Shown here: one piece after another, positions 17,601 through 27,604 of the stretch
Numbering within the stretch: the first letter of the stretch is position 1
How the letters are laid out: each line of letters begins with the position of its first letter
DNA from: Rhodospirillales bacterium
GTDB taxonomy: Bacteria > Pseudomonadota > Alphaproteobacteria > ATCC43930 > CGMCC-115725
Assembly: GCA_947473305.1 (NCBI GenBank)
Contig: CANJCB010000013.1
Span: 1 to 64,000 of the forward strand
Reading direction: 5' to 3'
Length of the DNA: 64,000 nt
The notes under the pieces: generated by a model
What the model was told of the DNA's origin: nothing
Databases searched by the model: none
What the model saw: only the letters and a program-made list of their open reading frames with translations
Program-made: the position numbers and the translations under genes

Positions 17601-18934
17601 CAGGCAAGCCGCAAATCCACCTCGCCGGGATGTATTTCGCGCCGGGCGCCCATATCGGCGGCTGGCGGATGCCCGACGCCATTCCGGAATCGGACATGGG
17701 CTTCGAGCATTATGTCCGCCTCGCCCAAACCATGGAGAGGGGATGCTTCGACGCGCTTTTCTTCCAGGATATCCAGGCGGTGCCGGCGAGCGCCGCCCTC
17801 GAAAAGGGCGACACCTATGGATCGATCTCGATCCGGGCGACCTGCCTGGAACCGATGACGCTCCTTCCGGCGCTGGCGACCGTGACGAAGCATATCGGCC
17901 TCATCGCCACCGCCAGCACGACCTACAATGAGCCCTATCAGGTGGCCCGCAAATTCGCGACCCTCGATCATATCAGCGGGGGGCGTGCGGGCTGGAACCT
18001 CGTCACCTCGCAGAACGAGAACGAAGCCGCGAACTTCAACCGCGACGAACATCTGGAACATGCCAAGCGCTATGCCCGGGCTGCCGAATTCCATCAGGTG
18101 GTAACCGGCCTCTGGGACAGCTGGGAGAAGGACGCGATCACCCGGGACAAAGCGACCGGCGTCTATTTCGACTATTCGAAACTCCACATCCTCCGGCATC
18201 GGGGCGAGCACTTCCAGGTGCGAGGGCCGCTCAATGTGGCCCGTGCGCCGCAGGGTTATCCGGTGATCGCCCAGGCGGGATCTTCGGAGCCGGGCCGCGA
18301 TCTCGCCGCGCGCACGGCGGATCTCGTCTTCACGGCGCAGCATACACTTGGCGATGCTCAGGCTTTCTATGGCGACGTCAAGGCGCGCGCGGCCCGCTAT
18401 GACCGGGCTCCCGCCCATATCAAGATCCTGCCGGGTCTGACACCGATCATCGGCCGCAGCGAAAGCGAGGCCCGCGAGAAGCGGGCGCTCCTGGAATCGC
18501 TGATCCCGGACGATATCGCGATCATGGTCCTGATGCAGAACGCGGGCGGCGTGGATCTGCGGAAATATCCCCTCGACGGCCCGCTGCCGGAGCTCCCGGC
18601 CAGCAATAACGCGAAGGGACGCCAGCAGCTTTTCACCGAGATCGCCCGCCGGGAGAACCTGACCCTCGGCCAGATCGCGCGGCGGCAGGCCTCGGGCTCG
18701 GGGCATCTCGTGCTTGCCGACACGCCCAAGGGCATGGCGGATCTCATGGAGGAATGGGTTCGGGGCGAGGGAGCCGACGGCTTCACCATCCTCTGGCCCT
18801 ATTACCCGACGCCGGTGGACGATTTCGTCAACCTCGTGGTGCCCGAACTCCAGCGGCGCGGGATCTTCCGCAGCGAATACCAAGGGAAGACATTGCGGGA
18901 AAATATGGGACTTCCCTTCCCTACACGCAATTAG
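17597..18934 (+). CDS. LLM-class flavin-dependent monooxygenase (NtaA/SnaA/DszA type)
   Basis: A 445-residue luciferase-fold monooxygenase using FMNH2 from a separate reductase. It has the subgroup's HLAGMYFAPGAHIGGWRMP start, FATLDHISGGRAGWNLVTS, VIAQAGSSEPGRDLAARTAD and the C-terminal VPELQRRGIFRSEYQGKTLR. It is a clear paralog of the protein at 2509, with the same length and C-terminal signature, but the N-terminal active-site loop differs, so the substrate probably differs. It sits between two sensor-kinase genes without an adjacent flavin reductase. Confidence 0.88.
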   Translation: MTGKPQIHLAGMYFAPGAHIGGWRMPDAIPESDMGFEHYVRLAQTMERGCFDALFFQDIQAVPASAALEKGDTYGSISIRATCLEPMTLLPALATVTKHIGLIATASTTYNEPYQVARKFATLDHISGGRAGWNLVTSQNENEAANFNRDEHLEHAKRYARAAEFHQVVTGLWDSWEKDAITRDKATGVYFDYSKLHILRHRGEHFQVRGPLNVARAPQGYPVIAQAGSSEPGRDLAARTADLVFTAQHTLGDAQAFYGDVKARAARYDRAPAHIKILPGLTPIIGRSESEAREKRALLESLIPDDIAIMVLMQNAGGVDLRKYPLDGPLPELPASNNAKGRQQLFTEIARRENLTLGQIARRQASGSGHLVLADTPKGMADLMEEWVRGEGADGFTILWPYYPTPVDDFVNLVVPELQRRGIFRSEYQGKTLRENMGLPFPTRN

Positions 18935-19005
18935 GGTAGATTTAAGTCACTCTTTTCAGCAAAACTTGGCCCCGTAGGATAGTGCCTAAGGGGGCGAAGC
19001 AAGGG

Positions 19006-21197
<2,192 letters not shown>

Positions 21198-21201
<4 letters not shown>

Positions 21202-21569
21202 CCACAAAGATACTCGTGATCGACGACGATCCGCTGGTCCGGCGAAGCTTCGAGCAGTTCCTGACCGATGTCGGCTATGAAGTCGCTCTCGCCGCGAATG
21301 GCCGGGCGGGCCTGGCGCTCTTCACCAAGCTCCATCCGGACATCGTCGTCACCGACATCATCATGCCGGAGCAGGAGGGCATCGAGACCATTATACAGAT
21401 GCGGAAGCTCAACCCGAAAGCCAAGATCATTGCCGTCTCGGGCAGCGGCCGGGTGAGCAACCAGGATTTTCTGTCCATCGCCGCCAAGTTCGGAGCGGCG
21501 GCGACGCTCATGAAACCTATCGATCAGGACCAGCTTGTGGACGCGGTCCGAAAGCTTCTGGACGGTTAG
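21198..21569 (+). CDS. Single-domain (CheY-like) response regulator
   Basis: A 123-residue stand-alone receiver. The acidic pocket is VIDDDPLV near residue 8, the phosphoacceptor is Asp53 in VVTDIIMPE, and the conserved Ser/Lys positions lie in AVSGSG and LMKPID. It has no output domain, so it must act by protein interaction or hand phosphate to another protein. It overlaps the upstream kinase by four bases (ATGA). Confidence 0.92.
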
Positions 21570-21625
21570 AAACCTCTCCCGATTTCTTCAGGTAGAAGCC
21601 CGTCCCGAAGGCAGTATAGCGCTGG

Positions 21626-22693
21626 TTACGCCGCGCTATTCTGGCGTTTCGTCGGCGCCTCGCCCCAGGTCCCATCGGACTTCGAGCCGGGACCCACAGA
21701 TTTTTGCAGGTAGCCGTTGTTGAAGAAATACCAGTCCTGCAATTCCTGATAGGTGATCGGCGGAAACTGCGCCGGCTTTTCCGCGCTCTGGCAGGTCGGC
21801 AGGCATTCGATCTTCGCATCGAGATCGGCGCCGAAGAAAAGCGGGATCGAATAGCGCTCCTGGCCGGTCATGTTGATGACGTGATGCTTGGTCGACAGGA
21901 AGCGGCCGTTGGTCCAGCGGGTCAGCGAATTCCCCGTATTGACCATGAAGGCCCCGGTCATGGGTTCCGCCACCTTCCAATGACCGGACGGCATGCGGAC
22001 CGCGAGGCCCGGCACGTCGCCCAGGGCAAGGATCGTCATGACCGTGTTGTCGGTATGCGGCTTGATGCCGAAGAGGGGGTTTTCCTGCGGCTCCTGCGAC
22101 GGATAATGGATGAGGCTCATCGCCAGATAGGGCTCGCGGAACGAAGGCGCGAAATAATCCGCCGGCAGATCGAGCGCCGCCGCCCAGAGCGGCATCATCG
22201 AAAGGCCGACCTGTTCGACCCCGTTCAAATATTCAAGCACAGGCTCGCGGAAACCGGGCAGGAAATCCGGCCAATCGTTGGGCAGGCGATAGGGATGATT
22301 GGCGTCGAGCAGCGGATGGCCGGGCTCGCGCTCGCGATAGACATGGTAGCTCGACCTGAGGCTGATCGGCGGATCGTCGGGATGGGCCTCGGCGATCTTG
22401 TCCTCGACCGCGTCGTAGCCGCCGCGCGTCCGACGGGGCATACGGCGGCGCGTTTCGACCGGAAGCTGGTTGAAGCGCTTGGACTGGGCGAAGACACCGT
22501 CGATCACGCTCTGCTGCATGCCATGGCCAACGAGGTAGAAGAAGCCGATGGTCTCCGCGATCTCGCGGAGCTTCGCGCCGATCCGCTCCCGCGCCCCGGG
22601 CTCGCCGGCAATGTAGGGAGCGATATCCAATACCGGAATTTCTTCGGTGGAATCCGGATGCTGGATCAGGGTGAGTTCGTCCGCGCCGTCCAT
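21626..22693 (-). CDS. Isopenicillin N synthase-like 2-oxoglutarate/Fe(II) oxygenase
   Basis: A 355-residue non-heme iron oxygenase with an N-terminal DIOX_N region (VLDIAPYI, GFFYLVGHGMQQSVID) and a C-terminal 2OG-FeII domain: HTDNTVMTIL gives the His-x-Asp ligands, STKHHVIN the distal His, and RYSIPLFF the family Arg. The ATG at 22693 is chosen because GGAG sits six bases before it and its paralog at 23721 begins with the same MDGAD. The longer frame to 22864 runs through a terminator. The substrate is unknown. It is the last of three same-strand genes with the EhuB-like binding protein and its paralog. Confidence 0.88.
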   Translation of the reverse strand: MDGADELTLIQHPDSTEEIPVLDIAPYIAGEPGARERIGAKLREIAETIGFFYLVGHGMQQSVIDGVFAQSKRFNQLPVETRRRMPRRTRGGYDAVEDKIAEAHPDDPPISLRSSYHVYREREPGHPLLDANHPYRLPNDWPDFLPGFREPVLEYLNGVEQVGLSMMPLWAAALDLPADYFAPSFREPYLAMSLIHYPSQEPQENPLFGIKPHTDNTVMTILALGDVPGLAVRMPSGHWKVAEPMTGAFMVNTGNSLTRWTNGRFLSTKHHVINMTGQERYSIPLFFGADLDAKIECLPTCQSAEKPAQFPPITYQELQDWYFFNNGYLQKSVGPGSKSDGTWGEAPTKRQNSAA

Positions 22694-22742
22694 CTTGGTC
22701 TCCATCCCGGTAACGCTTTTCAAAAGCATGCGCCAATTGCGC

Positions 22743-22758
22743 GGATTGTCAACAATCC
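22743..22758. promoter_or_regulatory. Near-perfect palindrome GGATTGT-CA-ACAATCC
   Basis: Seven-base arms GGATTGT and ACAATCC flank a CA spacer, 50 bp upstream of the oxygenase start at 22693 and just downstream of the terminator of the preceding gene. The form ATTGT-ACAAT is typical of GntR-family operators. It suggests that this oxygenase has its own controlled promoter. Confidence 0.45.
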
Positions 22759-22776
22759 CGGGTGGAGGCCGCAAGC

Positions 22777-22805
22777 AAAAAAGGGCGGCCCCATAGGACC
22801 GCCCT
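22777..22805 (-). terminator. Rho-independent terminator of the EhuB-like gene
   Basis: Read on the minus strand, AGGGCGG and CCGCCCT (22799-22805 with 22782-22788) form a stem followed by six T residues (complement of 22777-22782). It lies 19 bp after the stop of the binding protein at 22824, so transcription of the downstream oxygenase likely starts separately. Confidence 0.7.
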
Positions 22806-22823
22806 CTTGTTCGACGCGCGCGA

Positions 22824-23705
22824 TCAGCCTGCGAGTTCGCAGGCCTTGAGGCCCGTAAGCTCAAGCCAGCCGGGCGGGATCTCGAAACCGAAGCCGGTGA
22901 TGATCTTCTGCGCCTCGCCCGACTGCTTCATCTTACGAAGCTCGGTCTGGAAGGCGTCGAAGAATTCGGTGTCCGCCTTGCGGAAAGCGGGACCGGAGCC
23001 ATGCGGAATATCGTCCGGAACCGGGAAGACGATCTCATAGGCATTGTTACGCTGGGCACGCAGGTCACGGATGGCGGAATAAGAAGCCAAAGCGATATCG
23101 ATGCGCTTCGTCTGCAGACCATCCAGCAGCGATGGGGTGTCGGTGTATTGCGTGACGTTGCCCTTGTCCTTCGCGGCAGCTTGAATGGCCGGAAGGAGAT
23201 AACCGCCGGTCAGCGCGCCGACCTTGAGCCCACGCTCGCCGGCTTCCTTGATGGTCTTGGGCGGATTGGCGAGGTTGGCGGAGACGTAACCCATGCAGGC
23301 CCCATCGATCACCACGGGATCGGAATACTGCACCTGCTCGCATCTAGCCTTGGTGATCGTCATGGAGGCGGCGATCATGTCCCAACGGCCGGCCTGGAGA
23401 CCGGGGATCAACTCGCCATAGGCGACGGCCGAGGCTTCGATCTTGGTGATGCCGAGGCGGTTCAGGATCGTCTTGACGATGGCTGGGGCCGCTCCGTCGA
23501 TCGATCCATCGGGATTGAGCGAGCTATAAGGCGGCTGGTTCGCGACCGCGACCTTGATGGACTTCTGCGCCTTGAGCCTTTCCAGCAGGTTGCCGGATTG
23601 CGCCTGCGCCGGAAGGACGATCCCGCTCGCAGCGCCGGCAACAGTGCCGGCCGCGGCCAAACCCAAGAAACCTCTTCTCGACCATCCTGATGCCATGTTC
23701 TTCAT
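22824..23705 (-). CDS. EhuB-like ABC amino-acid-type substrate-binding protein
   Basis: A 293-residue periplasmic binding protein (SBP_bac_3, family 3). A Tat-like leader SRRGFLGLAAAG is followed by Ala-x-Ala near residue 35. The segments VAVANQPPYSSLNPDGSIDG, YGELIPGLQAGRWDMIAASM and ITKARCEQVQYSDP follow the pattern of the ectoine/hydroxyectoine binding protein EhuB. No permease or ATPase gene is adjacent and no ectoine catabolic genes are seen, so the ligand is only guessed to be a small zwitterion or amino acid. It lies between two paralogous oxygenases, 15 bp after the end of the upstream one. Confidence 0.85.
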   Translation of the reverse strand: MKNMASGWSRRGFLGLAAAGTVAGAASGIVLPAQAQSGNLLERLKAQKSIKVAVANQPPYSSLNPDGSIDGAAPAIVKTILNRLGITKIEASAVAYGELIPGLQAGRWDMIAASMTITKARCEQVQYSDPVVIDGACMGYVSANLANPPKTIKEAGERGLKVGALTGGYLLPAIQAAAKDKGNVTQYTDTPSLLDGLQTKRIDIALASYSAIRDLRAQRNNAYEIVFPVPDDIPHGSGPAFRKADTEFFDAFQTELRKMKQSGEAQKIITGFGFEIPPGWLELTGLKACELAG

Positions 23706-23720
23706 CTCCTCGGTTGGTAC

Positions 23721-24761
23721 TTATTCGACCCAGCGGCCCCTTTGCTCGGTATCCGGCCCTTCGGCCTTCTTATCGTAGCCGCGGTCGATGAAATACCACT
23801 GCATCAAGTCTTCGTATTTGATCGGCGGAAATTCGGTCTCGCCATTCGGTCCGAGGCAGGTCGGGACCGTCTCGATCATCGCATCGGGATGCGGGCCGAA
23901 AAAGACAGGGATCGAATAGCGATCAACGCTGGCCTTGTTGATGACCCGGTGCTTGGTCGAGAGATAGCGCCCGTTGGTGAAGCGCACCATGGTGTTGCCG
24001 GTATTGACCATGAAGGTACCGGGGACGATGTCCGCGATCCGCCAATGGCCCGAGGGCATCTCGACGGCGAGGCCGGGCACGTTGGCCTGGGCCAGGATGG
24101 TCATGGTGCTGTTATCGGAATGGGGCGAAATGCCATACTTCCGATTGCCCACTTCCTTCTGCGGCGGATAATGGGCAAGCCGGATCGACATATAGGGGTC
24201 GGCGAAGGCCTTGTCGAAATAGTCGTCCGGCAGGTCGAGCGAGGCCGCCCAAAGCGGCATCATCTTTTTACCGAGCGCCTCGATCGTCTTGTAATAATGC
24301 AGCACGTTCTCGCGGAAGCCGGGCAGGTCTTCCGGCCAGACATTGGGACCCCAGAAGGGATGATTCGGGACCAATCGGGAGTGATTGGGAGGAAGATCCC
24401 GATGCAGGACATAGGTGTTGGTGAGGCTGGCCGTGGGGGTTCCCGCAGCGGGAGAATCAGACGCGAGCTGCTCCAGGCTGTGATAGCCCACGCGCTCGAC
24501 CTTCGGGATGCGCGCCTTCGCCTCGGCGGAAAGGGCATGGAGCCGGCGGGCCTCCTCGAAGGTCTGATCGACGAGCGACTGCTCGACCCCATGGCCGGCG
24601 AGATAGAAGAAGCCCACCGTCTCGGAAACCTCGCGAAGCTCGGCAGCGATGCGCTTCTTGGCACCCGGCTCGCCCCGGAGATAGGGTCCGATATCGAGCA
24701 GCGGAAGTTCCTCGGTGGAATCCGGATTATCGACCAGATAGAGATCGTCGGCGCCGTCCAT
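23721..24761 (-). CDS. Isopenicillin N synthase-like 2-oxoglutarate/Fe(II) oxygenase
   Basis: A 346-residue non-heme iron oxygenase, clearly paralogous to the protein at 21626 from its first residues (MDGADDLYLVDNPDSTEE) to its YEDLMQWYFIDRGYDKK tail. Iron ligands appear in HSDNSTMTIL and STKHRVIN, and the 2-oxoglutarate or substrate Arg in RYSIPVFF. GGAGGG stands five bases before the ATG at 24761. The upstream region contains TTGTATAC (minus strand, 24773-24780), a possible GntR half site. It would be first in the cluster with the EhuB-like protein. Confidence 0.88.
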   Translation of the reverse strand: MDGADDLYLVDNPDSTEELPLLDIGPYLRGEPGAKKRIAAELREVSETVGFFYLAGHGVEQSLVDQTFEEARRLHALSAEAKARIPKVERVGYHSLEQLASDSPAAGTPTASLTNTYVLHRDLPPNHSRLVPNHPFWGPNVWPEDLPGFRENVLHYYKTIEALGKKMMPLWAASLDLPDDYFDKAFADPYMSIRLAHYPPQKEVGNRKYGISPHSDNSTMTILAQANVPGLAVEMPSGHWRIADIVPGTFMVNTGNTMVRFTNGRYLSTKHRVINKASVDRYSIPVFFGPHPDAMIETVPTCLGPNGETEFPPIKYEDLMQWYFIDRGYDKKAEGPDTEQRGRWVE

Positions 24762-24855
24762 AACAACCCTCCGTATACAATTCCCGGCAGGCTATCATGG
24801 GGTGTGCGAAGCAACAAGACGTTGGCCCCGCGAGCCAACTTCAGGAGACGAACCC

Positions 24856-25191
24856 ATGGCGATCGATATGGTGAACATCCCTTCAAACCGCTTGAAGGAA
24901 TGGAGCCCCGGGACCGGCAAGGCCTTCCGCGAGATGCGCGACGCCATGGAAACCGATGGCCCGCTCGACAAAGAGGCCCGCGAATTGGTCATGCTTACGG
25001 GCTTCACGGTCAAAGGTTTCGAGATGCCCTTCAAGATCCATGCGGTCCGCGCCTTGAAGGCCGGCGTGAGCAAGGATGCCATCAAGCAAGCCGTGCTGCT
25101 GACCATCGGCGCCCATATCTCGATGTTCGAGGGAACGCGGGCGCTGAGCTGGCTCGAAGAGGCTGCGGCGGAGGTAGCGGCACAGGGATAG
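24856..25191 (+). CDS. Carboxymuconolactone decarboxylase family protein
   Basis: A 111-residue helical protein of the CMD/AhpD superfamily: FREMRDAMETDGPLDKEARE, LVMLTGFTVKGFEMPFKIH, and KDAIKQAVLLTIGAHISMF. The position of the AhpD CxxC motif is occupied by non-cysteine residues, so it is not an alkylhydroperoxidase. AGGAG at 24841-24845 sets the ATG at 24856, shortening the open frame by 18 codons. It diverges from the oxygenase at 24761 with a 94-bp shared promoter region and is followed by an alpha/beta hydrolase. Confidence 0.85.
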   Translation: MAIDMVNIPSNRLKEWSPGTGKAFREMRDAMETDGPLDKEARELVMLTGFTVKGFEMPFKIHAVRALKAGVSKDAIKQAVLLTIGAHISMFEGTRALSWLEEAAAEVAAQG

Positions 25192-25252
25192 TTGCGCGGG
25201 GCGCGTAAGGGCTCCTACGATCCCTCTCCCATAACGTGAAGGCGCAGAACCG

Positions 25253-26056
25253 ATGCTGATGCATGTAAAATCGCCCGACGGGGTCGAAATCGGCCTCGAA
25301 AAAAGCGGCAGCGGCTCCCCCGTTCTCCTGGTTCATGGCACGAGTTCCGACCGCACCCGCTGGCTGCCCGTGATGAAGGCCTTCGAGGCCAGGCACACGG
25401 TCTATGTCATGGACCGGCGCGGGCGCGGCGCGAGCAGCGACGGCAAGGGGCCGCACAGCATGACGCTGGAATTCGCCGATGTGACCGCCGCCATCGACGG
25501 GGCCGCCGCCGCCGAGAATGGCCCCATCGATGTGGTCGGTCACTCCTATGGCGCGATCTGCTCCATCGAGGCTTCGGTCCGGACGAAGAATATTCGGCGC
25601 CTCGTCCTCTACGAACCGCCGATCACCATGCCGGGCGTAACGGAAGCGCCGGGGCCGCAGCTTGCGGTCATGGAGAAGCTGCTGGCCGCGGGCGACCGAA
25701 AGGGCGTGCTGGAAACCTTCTATCTCCAGGTGCTGCGGGCACCCGCCGCGGAATGGGAAGCATTGCAGAAGCTGCCGAATTTCCCCGCCCGGCTCGAAGC
25801 CGCCCATGCGATCCCCCGGGAATTGACCGCCGTTCGCTCTTACGAATTCGAGCCCGAGCGCTTTAGGGATATGAAGACACCGACGCTTCTGATGCTGGGC
25901 GGTGACAGCGCGCAGAGGTTCCGGGCCGCCACCGACCTTCTGCGCAAGACCTTTCAGAACAGCCAGATCTGCATCCTGCCCGGGCAGTTGCATAACGCGA
26001 TCAACACGGCGCCGCCGCTTTTCTGGGGCGAGGTGCTCAAGTTCCTGGAGGGGTGA
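25253..26056 (+). CDS. Alpha/beta-fold hydrolase
   Basis: A 267-residue hydrolase. The oxyanion-hole segment is LLVHGTSSDRTRW (about 25-37), the nucleophile elbow GHSYG has Ser98, a likely acid is the Asp in LMLGGDSAQRF, and the catalytic His is in GQLHNAINT. The substrate cannot be deduced. It lies 61 bp after the CMD protein and four bases before the DUF6306 gene, so the three probably form one operon ending at the terminator near 26551. Confidence 0.85.
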   Translation: MLMHVKSPDGVEIGLEKSGSGSPVLLVHGTSSDRTRWLPVMKAFEARHTVYVMDRRGRGASSDGKGPHSMTLEFADVTAAIDGAAAAENGPIDVVGHSYGAICSIEASVRTKNIRRLVLYEPPITMPGVTEAPGPQLAVMEKLLAAGDRKGVLETFYLQVLRAPAAEWEALQKLPNFPARLEAAHAIPRELTAVRSYEFEPERFRDMKTPTLLMLGGDSAQRFRAATDLLRKTFQNSQICILPGQLHNAINTAPPLFWGEVLKFLEG

Positions 26057-26059
26057 GCC

Positions 26060-26548
26060 ATGGTTGAAAAGCCTCCCGAACCGTCATCGCCGGTGTGCTA
26101 CGCCGGAGAGGCGAGCGACGTCTATATGGGCTACGCCAGCCGGGACGAATTGATCCCCTTCCTGATCGAACTCCTGGAGGCCGAGCGGGCCGGCGCAAGG
26201 GTCGGTCTCAAGACCGCCCAGGAGACGGACGATCCGGCGATGAAGGCGCTTTTCCAGGCGATCCAGAAGGACGAGGCCAAGTGGTGCCGCATGCTGCTCC
26301 GCTGGATCAAGAAACTTGAGGCGGCGCCTTCCTGTATCGTCGGGGCCTTCTACGAGAAAGCCATGGCGGTGAACCCGCTGCCCGACCGCATCCGCTTCCT
26401 CAACCGTGGCCAGGGCTGGGTCGTGAAGAAACTGCGCGAAATGCTGCCCAAGGTCAGGGACGACAAGCTCCATGCCGATCTCAAGGAGATGCTGGAGAGC
26501 CACGTCGCCAATATCGCCACGGCCGAAGCGGCCATCGCCGCCCCATAA
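26060..26548 (+). CDS. DUF6306 ferritin-like helical protein
   Basis: A 162-residue protein of the DUF6306 family: long helices with LIELLEAERAGARVGL, a conserved QKDEAKWCRMLLRWI and VVKKLREMLPKVRDDKLHAD. The spacing of Glu and Lys in these helices resembles four-helix ferritin-like proteins, but iron ligands cannot be assigned with confidence. The role is unknown. It ends directly before a strong bidirectional terminator. Confidence 0.75.
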   Translation: MVEKPPEPSSPVCYAGEASDVYMGYASRDELIPFLIELLEAERAGARVGLKTAQETDDPAMKALFQAIQKDEAKWCRMLLRWIKKLEAAPSCIVGAFYEKAMAVNPLPDRIRFLNRGQGWVVKKLREMLPKVRDDKLHADLKEMLESHVANIATAEAAIAAP

Positions 26549-26550
26549 GA

Positions 26551-26580
26551 AAAGGCCCCGCGAACGAGCGCGGGGCCTTT
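26551..26580. terminator. Bidirectional rho-independent terminator
   Basis: A perfect 12-bp stem (26551-26562 with 26569-26580, loop AACGAG) has AAA at its left foot and TTT at its right foot. It stands between convergent genes (DUF6306 on plus, secreted protein on minus) and can end transcripts from both. Confidence 0.85.
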
Positions 26581-26597
26581 CTCCTGCTTGACCGCGT

Positions 26598-26876
26598 TTA
26601 GCGGAGCGGGATCACGAAGTTCAGCGACGGGGCGCCATAGCCGTAATAGGCAGGCGGCGTATAGACGTAGCTCGGCGCGCGATAGCCGTAGTTATACGCA
26701 TAGGGCCGGTAGGCCTGGTGGTAGCGGTGATCGTAGCGGCCATGATCGTTTCGATCATGATGCCAATCCGCTGCCATCGCCGGAGCCGCCGTGGCGCCGG
26801 CAACCGTGACACCGAGTGCCAGGGCCATCGCGACCTTCTTGAGGTTCCAGCGGGACGTCTTTGCTTCGGTCTTCAT
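26598..26876 (-). CDS. Small secreted His/Tyr-rich protein
   Basis: A 92-residue protein with a Sec signal peptide (KKVAMALALGVTVAGATA, cleavage after APAMA) and a mature part rich in His, Tyr, Asp and Arg (WHHDRNDHGRYDHRYHQ, then repeated Tyr-Gly-Pro). GGAGGGGG before the ATG at 26876 fixes the start. It resembles small periplasmic or envelope proteins of unknown role in alphaproteobacteria; the His-rich part could bind metal, which is inference. A repeated ATAAGC dyad lies 54-74 bp upstream. Confidence 0.75.
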   Translation of the reverse strand: MKTEAKTSRWNLKKVAMALALGVTVAGATAAPAMAADWHHDRNDHGRYDHRYHQAYRPYAYNYGYRAPSYVYTPPAYYGYGAPSLNFVIPLR

Positions 26877-26929
26877 GATAATCCCCCTCCTTTCCAGGGG
26901 CGATCCCGAGGTTGGGATCAATTAGCTAT

Positions 26930-26950
26930 GCTTATGATAAGCAAGCTTAT
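26930..26950. promoter_or_regulatory. Triple alternating half-sites GCTTAT / ATAAGC
   Basis: GCTTAT (26930-26935), ATAAGC (26937-26942) and GCTTAT (26945-26950) form two overlapping palindromes, with one-base and two-base spacers. They lie upstream of the secreted His-rich protein, where its promoter should be. The pattern is that of an operator bound by a dimeric repressor at adjacent sites. Confidence 0.5.
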
Positions 26951-27002
26951 GGAAAGGACATCCCCTTACAAATTTGTAATCTTCGGGGGACGGGGAAAGA
27001 CC

Positions 27003-27506
27003 CTATGACGCCGGGGCTCGGGCCGTCGAGGCGCTCGCCAAACTACCGGCCGTCAGCCGGAGCTGTCCGATATCGTAATGGGCCTGATCCGCATCGATCA
27101 GCGCCACCACATAGGTCGCGAGATCTATGGGATTGCCACGCCGGGTCATGCCGCCCCAGCTCATAAGGGATTCGATCTTGGCATAGCGGATCTGCCCCGC
27201 CTCAATCCGGGCATTCTTGAATTGGTTGGGGAAGGCGAGATCGGAGGAGACCGAGATCAGGTAGGTGCCTGGCGCGATGTCGCGATAGAAGACCTCGCCG
27301 CGCCAGAGCAAACCGACCTCCTGATTGTTGAGGGAGATCTGGGCAACTTTGCCGGACTCGGCGTAATCCGCATCGCGATAGAAAAAGACCCGGGCCATGC
27401 CCGCCGGCACCGGTGGCAACGACGCCTCCGGGTTGACCGGCAGGGCCACGACGCAGCCCATGAGGCCGATGGCGGCAAGAAACAAGATCGAGAAGCGGCT
27501 CAACAT
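27003..27506 (-). CDS. DUF2846 lipoprotein
   Basis: A 167-residue predicted lipoprotein: signal helix LSRFSILFLAAIGLMGC with the lipobox LMGC, then a beta-rich DUF2846 domain (PPVPAGMARVFFYRD, GEVFYRDIAPGTYLISVSSD). DUF2846 proteins are envelope proteins of unknown function. The ATG at 27506 is chosen over 27518 because GGAG sits six bases before it. Confidence 0.82.
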   Translation of the reverse strand: MLSRFSILFLAAIGLMGCVVALPVNPEASLPPVPAGMARVFFYRDADYAESGKVAQISLNNQEVGLLWRGEVFYRDIAPGTYLISVSSDLAFPNQFKNARIEAGQIRYAKIESLMSWGGMTRRGNPIDLATYVVALIDADQAHYDIGQLRLTAGSLASASTARAPAS

Positions 27507-27604
27507 CGACGGCTCCATTCGGGAAAGGCTTCAGGCCCGATCTTTGGAATATAGGCAGATGCGAGCGCATCGACGACCCCAGACCGTCCGCCGCCTCGCA
27601 GCGA

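Noticed and set aside
22824-23705. Ectoine uptake system ehuABCD
   Set aside because: Only the binding protein resembles EhuB; no ehuA, ehuC, ehuD or eut catabolic genes are present.
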